A model generated the notes under the pieces. The model saw only the letters and a list, made by a program, of their open reading frames with translations. It did no database searches and was not told where the DNA came from. A DNA stretch of 16,567 nt. Source: Conidiobolus incongruus B7586. Lineage: Eukaryota > Entomophthoromycota > Entomophthoromycetes > Entomophthorales > Conidiobolaceae. Below, piece by piece: positions 8,872 through 16,567 of the stretch (within the stretch, counting starts at the first letter, position 1; each line of letters begins with the position of its first letter). The DNA lies in NCBI GenBank assembly GCA_000697335.1, contig JNEM01014476.1:1-16567 (forward strand), read 5' to 3'. The translations under genes and the position numbers were made by a program.

Positions 8872-10157
8872 TTGAAAACTTATAAATCTCTTAATGGTAC
8901 AAGTAATTTATTTCATTTAACTATAATGTCATAAAATTCAATTTTATTCTAAATTTTAGCCATTCTAACTTTATTGTAACAATAAAATGTAAATATTTTT
9001 CTAAATATCTCTGTTAGAAATAAAAAATATATATTGAATTATATTCTATTTAATCAATGTTTTGTTTACTTTATGTACATCCAATCAATTAACAAGGTTA
9101 AGTTTTTGAATTAATGATAATTCAATGAATATATAACAAGATTTTAAAAGAATGTATTATACATATATTAAGCTCTATGATTATGAGCTTTTATTGTACC
9201 TGAAGGCGTCTATTAATTATTATATTTTCCAATCGAATATTTAATAATAAAAATTGATTATTGTGTACCAATTTTGAACACAATTTACAATTAAATTTAC
9301 ACAAATCGGTTTGATGATAATTATTTCCGGGGGATTTAAGATTTTAAGATGGAATACCAATTACTGTGTGACAAACAAAACATAATTGGCAAAAATCAAT
9401 GAATGTTCATTATATATTTGATGACACTATACACAATGTATAAGTGAAAATTGTTTGTATCTAAATCAATCATAGAGCAATTTACATGTACTACAATAAT
9501 TAGCTTATTAGGATTGTAATTAGAATAAATGCGAAATCATTCAAATATACTATGCTCTATTGAATCACTTTTTTAATTCGAATTATAGGAAATTAAGCAG
9601 TGTTATTTTATTATTGAATATTATTTCTTTATTTATTAATTTTTTTCCTCTAATTAAAATATAGTATAAATAGATTCTTTTCATTCAAATCATTTCCTTT
9701 CATATAATTGTCAAATTATTCTTGATAAATTATCATATCTAATCAAAATTCATGTAATTGGACACCAATTAACTTTGTATCTTTTGTAGAACGATACAAT
9801 TATCATAATTATATAATACAAAACATTATAGCTTAAATTTTGTGAAAGTGAAATTAGCGATGAAGAGAGAAAATATGATTAATATCATAAGTTTGATAAA
9901 ACAAAATAGCTTCATAATTTTTTAAAAATTTCAACAATATATTAACTTTTACTCAAAAATTATCATATAATGAAATATCAAATATAAGATAATAAATATA
10001 TATCCATATAAAATTAGAATTAAAAAAACATAATTTTTATACTATCTGCTATTTTGCATTATTGATAAGGAACTGTGAAAATATACACATATATAATATA
10101 TCTAGAATTATTTTAAAGAGGATAAAATGAACCAAATCGAAATATATTAAATCAAAA
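8872..10157. other. AT-rich intergenic region
   Basis: About 1.3 kb upstream of the cysteine-rich gene and downstream of the second glycosyltransferase. I see no coding region or RNA gene. A small hairpin (AAGCTC at 9170-9175, GAGCTT at 9185-9190, 9-base loop) is the only structure noticed, and it may be chance. Regulatory sites for the cysteine-rich gene are expected here but none can be named. Confidence 0.65.
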
Positions 10158-10163
10158 TTTATT
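10158..10163 (-). terminator. AATAAA overlapping the stop codon
   Basis: On the minus strand AATAAA overlaps the TAA stop of the second glycosyltransferase, in the same position relative to the final Glu codon as in its paralogue. It may act as a polyadenylation signal or may simply follow from the shared Glu-stop ending. Confidence 0.35.
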
Positions 10164-11832
10164 CTTGTTTAGATTTAATCATTTTAGCCCTATTCCATAA
10201 TATTTTTAAAATATTATAGAGAATATAGACTACCATGATAATAGACATAAATCCAATTATCGATAAACTTAACAAAATATCTAATTTGTAAGCTTTGATA
10301 AAAGACATTCTCGTATCAGCTGACATATAAACTTCCAATTCGCATGGAATTTCAAAAGGTTTAGGGGTTTTGGTTTGTCTGCAAATTCTTGCAGATTGCG
10401 CATAATTTTCTAAAAAGAGGGCATGGCTCTCTCTGTCTTTGTTTTTAGTATGACTGATAGATTGAATATGCTTGATATTGGTTTTTAATTGATGATTGTC
10501 TTCTCGCACTAGATCTTGGATTTTAACAAATATTTCTTGAGGATTGGTCTCTAAAGGGTTGACAAAATCTCCTATCCCTCTGTTTTTGATTAGAATCGCA
10601 TTACGTGGCTGATCAGCAATAGTGGGCATACAAAGTATTGGTGTGCTATAGTGGATTCCTTCCAATATACTCTCTAATCCCCCATGGGATAGGAAAAGCT
10701 TAGTATTGGAGTGGTTTAGAACAGCAACTTGTGGAGCCCAGCTGAGAGCTTTAATAGATGGGTGAGAGCCATCAAGAATGCTTTTAGTTGAATAAGTTTG
10801 AGAGTTAGCTTCATAAGTTTTGGGGAAATCTTCGCGAATTGTTTTTCCAAGTCCCCAAATGACTCCATCAATAACTCCCTCATCAATAGATAGTTGAATT
10901 GCTTCCAACAACAATAGGATTAGCTTTTTATCAAGAATGAAATTTGATCCAAATGCAATATACATGACCCGATTGTTATCTAAAAACTGTTGTAATTCAT
11001 CGGTCAAAGGAACTACATCTTTGTCCATTACAGGTCCAACTAATCTCAAATTTGATGGAATTGGCCGAGGATCATCGAACCCGATATATGTATTAGTGAT
11101 TTTGAATACTTTGTGGAATGGTCCATATGGATTTGTACTTGGAGGAATATTGAATCTAGCCCTTGCCTTATTGAGAGCTTGAACCAGTGCCATGTAACGG
11201 TACTTTTTCTCCAGCGTATCTATCACTGATAACTTGAAACGCTCATAAAATGAGAGGTGTTCAGTTGTAGTATTAATTACATTAAATCCTTCAGTGATAT
11301 AAGGAGCATTTGCAATACCCAATTCTAAGGATTGAAATCCAGATATCACGGGAATTGAATGCTTCAAAGCGGCATCTAAACAAGGACTTGCGAAAAAATC
11401 ACAAATGATTAAATCAACTTTTTGAGTTTTAAACAATTCCTCATATTTTGGGAAAGCAACATCATAAGATTCACCAATCACTCTACTAAAATGGGATACT
11501 ACAAAAGAGGTATAGTCTTTCATTTGATCTTGAACCGTGTTCTCCTTTAATGTTGCCCGGTCATCGAAGCTAATATTCCCCAGATCGTATAGACTATAAT
11601 TGTAAGGCCTATTGAATCTAAAATTATCCCTAACTGTAGCATAAGTGATATAATAACCACGATCACGTAAAATTTGCAATATTTCCATCAAGTATTTGGC
11701 ATGAGATCTTCCTCCATAGGTAGTGGAAAATACTATATTCAATGGTTGATTGTCAAGTTGATTATCTGGCCGAGATGATCCTAATACTTGAGCGATCGAT
11801 AATACATTCAAAATAAATTTATATAACTTCAT
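10159..11832 (-). CDS. UDP-glycosyltransferase, ER membrane type, paralogue 2
   Basis: A 557-residue GT1-family enzyme, predicted to glycosylate small acceptors from a UDP-sugar on the lumenal side of the ER. It has a signal peptide (about 1-18), G-G-R-S-H with the likely catalytic His44, and the likely partner Asp145 in I-C-D-F-F. The signature runs from Trp365 to Gln408 and contains S-H-G-G (382-385), Glu391 and a final D-Q. One membrane helix lies at about 519-542, and the tail ends K-S-K-Q-E, a K-x-K-x-x retrieval signal. One oddity is that the signature glycine found at position 388 of the paralogue is Ser396 here (Y-S-T-P against S-G-T-P); this may tune rather than abolish donor binding. 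Its N-terminal half differs most from the paralogue around residues 86-115, the acceptor side, suggesting a different substrate. The gene is intact and intronless, in the opposite orientation to paralogue 1 and the same as the cysteine-rich gene. Confidence 0.93.
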   Translation of the reverse strand: MKLYKFILNVLSIAQVLGSSRPDNQLDNQPLNIVFSTTYGGRSHAKYLMEILQILRDRGYYITYATVRDNFRFNRPYNYSLYDLGNISFDDRATLKENTVQDQMKDYTSFVVSHFSRVIGESYDVAFPKYEELFKTQKVDLIICDFFASPCLDAALKHSIPVISGFQSLELGIANAPYITEGFNVINTTTEHLSFYERFKLSVIDTLEKKYRYMALVQALNKARARFNIPPSTNPYGPFHKVFKITNTYIGFDDPRPIPSNLRLVGPVMDKDVVPLTDELQQFLDNNRVMYIAFGSNFILDKKLILLLLEAIQLSIDEGVIDGVIWGLGKTIREDFPKTYEANSQTYSTKSILDGSHPSIKALSWAPQVAVLNHSNTKLFLSHGGLESILEGIHYSTPILCMPTIADQPRNAILIKNRGIGDFVNPLETNPQEIFVKIQDLVREDNHQLKTNIKHIQSISHTKNKDRESHALFLENYAQSARICRQTKTPKPFEIPCELEVYMSADTRMSFIKAYKLDILLSLSIIGFMSIIMVVYILYNILKILWNRAKMIKSKQE

Positions 11833-11880
11833 TTTTAATGTTCAAATGGATATAATATTGATAAATTCAGAATTTAGCTC

Positions 11881-11888
11881 TTTAAATA
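11881..11888 (-). promoter_or_regulatory. TATA-like box of second glycosyltransferase gene
   Basis: On the minus strand TATTTAAA followed by GAG ends 48 bp before the ATG at 11832. It is a weaker match than the boxes of the other two genes, but at a similar distance. Confidence 0.35.
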
Positions 11889-12570
11889 TTTTCACTATTT
11901 TCTGGATATTATGATATAATTTAAGGTTAGAATTTATTCACGGATATATTGTAAAATTTAAGTAGATTAATTTTTCAGTTGATATTACTAACATGGTAAT
12001 AATTTATTCAAAATTTCTTTAACAAACAGAATTTACATAGATAATTCACCAAATTTGATAAAATTATTAGCATATTTTAGAACAATTTGATCAATCCGGA
12101 AATTTTAATTTTTTAATTAAAAAGATTTGCTTGACTGAGCCGATATAAGGGCATTGAAAAAGTGATTTTTCAACATTTATCAATGCAAATATAAATTTTC
12201 TGCAACAATAATCATTCCAACTCCTATCATTGTATCTTTTTGATGATTTGATTTTTCTATTATCACGATAATTATTGATTAATTTGTAATCATTACTAAT
12301 ATATCGATACCAAACTGACTTCATCAGTATTGAAAAAAGATTAAAGGATGATCAAAAGCGAAAAACATTTCCAAATGTATTAACTCTTGAAATTCAACCT
12401 ATTTAATTGGGGATTTAAAATCAGATATAGTAGGATCGATTTCTATTCAAATAAAATATGTTTTCCAATAAATTTGTTTTTAATTATTATTTTAATCTTT
12501 GAAATTTGCAATTCAAATAATTATATAATGCCTAATAACAATATACATTATATATATATATCGATATACT
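11889..12570. other. Upstream region with one lone 77-codon open frame
   Basis: AT-rich region upstream of the second glycosyltransferase. A minus-strand frame of 77 codons (12091-12324) starts M-K-S-V-W and is basic, with S-W-N-D-Y-C-C and a C-P-Y-I-G-S-V motif. An overlapping plus-strand frame of 78 codons (12387-12623) is hydrophobic and A/T-driven. I recognise neither. GC at 12100-12350 is slightly raised, so the first could be an exon or a gene remnant, but it has no signal peptide, repeat or known motif. I do not call either as a gene. Confidence 0.3.
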
Positions 12571-12910
12571 TATTTCACGAGTCAGGAGACTCCTCTACTA
12601 CTAAGTATGTTTACATCAATTGAATATAAGGATCATTCCCTCCTCACATGATCAGCCATTACAGCTATATTTCTTTGATTGGCTGATGATACAAGCTACC
12701 AGAAAACCCTCATAAATCTCCTTACCCTATTCATTCTATTTAAAACCCCGAATTGGAGCTATCCTCAAGACGACGAGCTCGATCTGAGCCCTCCCAGCTA
12801 TCTACCTTAAACCAATAAACTCCCTCTCTCGCTAACAGTTACCTGGAATTCTCCAGATCTCTCTCTTGAACTTAATTAATCTGAACACGGCTTTCCCAAC
12901 TTGTGTTACT
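12571..12910 (+). mobile_element. GC-richer LTR-like island
   Basis: A second abrupt GC-richer patch inside nearly pure A/T flanks. Read on the plus strand it has a TATA-like box (TATTTAAAA, 12737-12745), then AATAAA (12814-12819), then a CT-rich tract, the order expected in an LTR. An 8-bp perfect inverted repeat, ATCAGCCA (12651-12658) with TGGCTGAT (12680-12687), lies near its left part. It does not resemble the solo LTRs at 1506 and 13333, so it would be another family. I could not find matching TG/CA ends with a target duplication, so boundaries are approximate. No open frame of note is present on either strand. A non-coding RNA gene or the remnant of another kind of repeat is possible. 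Confidence 0.35.
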
Positions 12911-13332
12911 GATTATTTTAATATTTAATTTTATAAAATAATTTGTTATATTATTAAATTTTGGTTATTTAAATTATCCATTCCCGTGGATAACTACACA
13001 AAGTTTCAAAAAAAAAATCATTTTTATTATTGTAATATTTTATTTCTTCTAATATTTATTATTTGATTATTATAAATTATATAAAATATTTTATAATATA
13101 TTTATCAAGATCTTGATTTGTTATTCTAAACTATAATATATTAGGTAATTGTTTTTGCCATTGAATAAATATTAAGAATTTTTTACCTTAATGAACTTAG
13201 GGAATGGTATTTATTAATTTATTTTTATCATAATGATATAAATTTCAATTCAATTAGAATTTTCAAGATTAATTAAATTTATAATATTAAGGATGCAGTC
13301 AATTTATATTAACAATAATGAAATTTTAAAAC
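12911..13332. other. AT-rich gene-free stretch
   Basis: Spacer between the LTR-like island and the second solo LTR. Nearly pure A/T, with no feature that I can support. Confidence 0.65.
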
Positions 13333-13731
13333 TGTTAAGAGACTAGTTCTCTAAATTCTTATATATATTTCTATATAATTCAATTAACTATAAGTTATAT
13401 GATTAATTTATACTTTTATAGCTAAATTAATTATATAAATAACATTGAATTATTTAATAAACTAGGTTCTTTTTTTTCCTCTCAATTCTTACTATTCCTT
13501 ATCTTTTCACTATTTCTAAGATTGAGACTACATTCTGTGAATATTACAGTATATTGGCACTACCTAATATAAATCTTAATATATCAGTGACTCATCCCAG
13601 TTTGAAGCTTAATTAAACTTTGTTTATATCTACACACTACAGCCATGTTATAGTACCATATTCTGTGTCACACTACTTTTATATTAAAGTCTTCCTCTGC
13701 ACTATATTAGTATTTCACCACCATACTTATA
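13333..13731 (+). mobile_element. Solo LTR, copy B
   Basis: A 399-bp copy of the LTR at 1506-1895, in the same orientation and about 11.8 kb away. It begins TGTTA and retains the TATA box (13432-13441) and AATAAA (13456-13461). The first 300 bp match copy A closely, by eye nearly 90%; the last 100 bp are more divergent. One 55-bp block (1721-1775 against 13548-13602) appears identical. The flanks AAAAC and AAAAA could be a worn 5-bp target duplication, so this copy seems older or more eroded than copy A. No internal region is attached. Because A has its own intact target duplication, A and B are separate solo insertions and not the two ends of one element carrying the genes between them. Confidence 0.7.
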
Positions 13732-13809
13732 AAAAAATATTTATTAAAATTTATATATATTTTTAATCAAACTATCCTTTTGGTTAACCTTTAATTTTTA
13801 TCCAAATAT

Positions 13810-13831
13810 TATATATATATATATATATATA
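13810..13831. repeat. (TA)11 microsatellite
   Basis: Eleven uninterrupted TA units just downstream of the second solo LTR. Such a tract is likely to vary in length between isolates. Confidence 0.9.
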
Positions 13832-14303
13832 ATTTGCAAGACTTAGAAGTATACCTAATTAAAATTTAAATCACTTAGTTTATAGGTAAATTTTTACTTT
13901 ATTCACAAGTTTTTTGATTATATTTTGAAACTTAACATTATTAAAATTTCAATATTATCCATAATTTGTAATAATATTATATATATTTGAATAATAATAG
14001 TGATAATATTTTATCAATATAGATTATTCAAAATTTACATTCGAATGAGAATAAATTTAAGTTTATATTTTTGCCAAAGTATCTTAATACTACATATATA
14101 AGAATATTAATAACGCACTGAGAATATAAGTCTGTCTCAAAAAATATTTTAAATAGTTGTAATATTAAATCAATTATTTATTCAATATATTATTTATAAA
14201 TAAATCTATTTGAGTTCAAAGTTATAATTATTTCCATTATAACTATTAACATATGGTTTAATTTATATAAATAATTATATTGAAAGTAAATTTCAGGTCT
14301 GAG

Positions 14304-14776
14304 GGAAAGTAACCTTATAGCATGAATCAATTAGATTTGATAAAACCAGCAAATAGTGACTAAAGAGACACTTTAAAAAATTTTAAAATACTAATATATA
14401 GGGCTTGGTCCTCATTAAGATGTCCTCAGCAAATATATAATTATTTGGGGTTTTATAATGCTAAGAGTTCTTTGTTAATATATTGAAATATTAACTTTAA
14501 TTGTTTGGAATTTTATATTATATATGTTCAAAGCTTCTGGAAAGTAAACTTAAAATAAAAATTATGTAAATTTGATAAAACAGGCCAAAAACACTAAAGA
14601 GTTACTTTATAGGAGTTTTATTAAAATATCAGACTATAGGGCTTAATCATGATTAAAATAATCCTGGTACAAATATTTATCAAATGATTATAGTATCGTT
14701 AATCCTTTGTGAATATGTTCAAATTCCTATTTCTCTTATAGTCAAGAATTTTTCATTATTCAAAGTTAATCCTTGG
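14304..14776. repeat. Old tandem duplication, unit about 235 bp
   Basis: Two adjacent, diverged copies: 14304-14538 and 14539-14776. Shared landmarks in the same order are G-G-A-A-A-G-T-A-A at each start, TTTGATAAAAC, ACTAAAGAG followed by ACTTTA, TATAGGGCTT, and GTTCAAAG near each end. By eye identity is around 60-70%, so the duplication is old. No open frame runs through either copy and I cannot assign a family. A third, weaker copy downstream is uncertain. Confidence 0.55.
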
Positions 14777-16567
14777 TATTTAGAAGAAAATTATTCTTAA
14801 AATAATATTAGATAGTCAAAATTAAAGATACGAAAACCTTTTAATCTATGGCAATAATATCTAAATAAATTATATCTAGATTATTAATAGATGGTTAGAG
14901 TCAAAAAAGGAGTAAATTTTCCAACTATATCAATATCATTACTTTAAATTTTAAATAATAATACTTTTTTGAAATTGAAATTTAAGTCATTCTTATATAT
15001 AATTTACAAATATATATATATAATATAAAAGTAATATTTTTTAAACATTAACAACTTTTTGCTATACTTTTCGGAAGCTTTTAAGATTTAAAAAATATCT
15101 TTTTTATTGAATACTAAAATTAATGATTTATAAACTAATTAAATTTAATTAATAATGATTTTCTTTATAAGTTGATTTTTTCAATTAATTAAAATAATTA
15201 TAGTCATTTAAGTTTTAATTAAGCGAATGTATTTGATGAGATAACTTTCTTAACCATTTTGAATCTTAAAATATTTTTATAATTTTAAGTTTATATATTT
15301 TATAATTTTCAAATAGGATACTAGATATTTTTAAATAATATCAAAAATATTAATTTAAAATATTTTATGCTTAAAAAAATATATAACTCATAATAAATAA
15401 CTTTTCATTTCAAAATTAAATAAGATTAATAGATATATTGTTATTTATTATAATTAATTAATTTACCTAAAAATCAAATATTTGTTTATTAGACTATATA
15501 AAACAGATTGCTTTAACCTAATATTTTGTTTTTACTTAAGTGAACACTTAAAATGATTTAAAATTAATTAATTATAATAAATTACTATGAAATCATTGTT
15601 TTTATTTTATATTATAATGAGCCTTAACTAATTTTATCTATTTTAGTTTGTTTTGAGCTTGAATTAAATTATAATTTATAAATTTTATATTTTAACTCAT
15701 TTACCTAGTTTTAGGTATGAATAGATATAATATACCTATTTAATTAATATTAGTATATTTCAATAACTCTTTTACAAAAACAATAATATTTTCTATAATA
15801 CCTTTTTTGATTGTATCAATAATGAAAAAAAATAATTATTATATTTAGTTTTTTTAGTTTTTTAAACTTTCGATAAGTTTCCTTATGATATTAAAATATT
15901 ATACCGAACAATATATTGTTCATTATTAATAAAATATTACCTCTAAAAATTATTTATTAATTATGTAATATTTTAACAAGTCTATAGATAATTATTTTTA
16001 AGTATAAAGTATTTTTCATGATCATTACTTATTTTAAACACTATTAAATGGAATAGATGATCCTAAATCAAATTTTTAATACAAAAGATAAATATTTGAA
16101 TAAATTATTCAAAATCTTATACTTTCCAATTAATTATATATATATTTTTCGAAAAATTCTAATATATTCAAAAAATCAAAAAAACATTTCCCTTTTTTAA
16201 TTTTAAATAGTCATATTAATAGTATTTTGATATTTTCTGAAATACTTAAAATAGTATATATTTCTCAAATATTAAAAATTACAAAAAATTAAATTATATT
16301 ATACTAATTTACTTTCATAATTTATTTAATTTAGTCACCTATTTGAGAATAAATAGATTATACTCTAATTTAATTATTTTATCATTAAATATATTTATTT
16401 AATTAAAATAATATAATATCTCATATTTTTATATTTGATTTTAAAAATTAAATGTGATAACATATATATTTTAGTCTAATTAATTTTATTAATACAGAAT
16501 TTGAAATATTTGTATAAAATTAATATTACTTTGAAATTTAAATAATGGGAATTTTTTGTAATTGAAA
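14777..16567. other. AT-rich gene-free stretch
   Basis: Nearly pure A/T to the end of the window, with no open frame or RNA gene that I can support. Two stretches near 15700-15750 and 16330-16375 share a loose pattern (ACCT, then GAATAGAT or AAATAGAT, then TTTAATTA), but the match is too weak to call a repeat. Confidence 0.65.

Noticed and set aside
10937-11182. An 81-codon plus-strand frame inside the second glycosyltransferase gene
   Set aside because: It is antisense to a well-supported enzyme gene and shows no domain of its own.
12387-12623. A 78-codon plus-strand frame
   Set aside because: Its translation is dominated by I, N, F and Y as expected from A/T-rich DNA, and it runs into the GC-richer island without any motif.
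1506-13731. A single 12.2-kb LTR element carrying the two glycosyltransferases and the cysteine-rich gene between its ends
   Set aside because: The left LTR has its own perfect target duplication on both sides, the two copies are diverged, and nothing resembling retroelement genes lies between them. They are two separate solo LTRs.
15690-16380. A dispersed repeat suggested by similar ACCT...AATAGAT...TTTAATTA stretches
   Set aside because: The matches are short and loose, within what sequence of this composition gives by chance.

Overview
This window looks like nuclear DNA of a eukaryote with a very AT-rich genome. The best guess is an early-diverging fungus (for example an Entomophthorales/Zoopagomycota or Mucoromycota lineage). 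The guess rests on intronless, signal-peptide-bearing, membrane-anchored UDP-glycosyltransferases of the animal/early-fungal kind, a small cysteine-rich secreted protein, TATA/AATAAA-type gene ends, and solo LTRs. The organism call is inference; no rRNA or other marker gene is present.

Layout. Positions 1 to about 2420 are almost pure A/T with no gene, and hold one solo LTR (1506-1895) flanked by a perfect 5-bp duplication. Positions 2423-3135 are a sharp GC-richer island with the remains of a helix-turn-helix transposase (Tc1/mariner-like). Positions 3136-6034 are AT-rich, with weak traces of a decayed leucine-rich gene on the minus strand. The gene-bearing core is 6035-11890: a UDP-glycosyltransferase on the plus strand (6102-7751), a 135-residue 12-cysteine secreted protein on the minus strand (8399-8806), and a second, related UDP-glycosyltransferase on the minus strand (10159-11832). 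Positions 12571-12910 are another GC-richer, LTR-like island. From 12911 to the end the sequence is again nearly pure A/T and holds a second copy of the first solo LTR (13333-13731), a (TA)11 microsatellite and an old tandem duplication (14304-14776).

How the genes relate. The two glycosyltransferases are paralogues (by eye about 55-60% identical) in inverted orientation, pointing towards each other with the cysteine-rich gene between them. Both are predicted type I ER membrane enzymes with the active site in the lumen and a K-x-K-x-x retrieval signal at the extreme C-terminus. Family knowledge suggests transfer of a sugar from a UDP-sugar to small hydrophobic acceptors. Each of the three genes has a TATA-like box about 50-65 bp before its start codon and AATAAA at or just after its stop. 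I see no clear new multi-gene system. The most interesting points are the inverted glycosyltransferase pair around an unassigned secreted protein, and the transposon-relic-rich margins of this locus.
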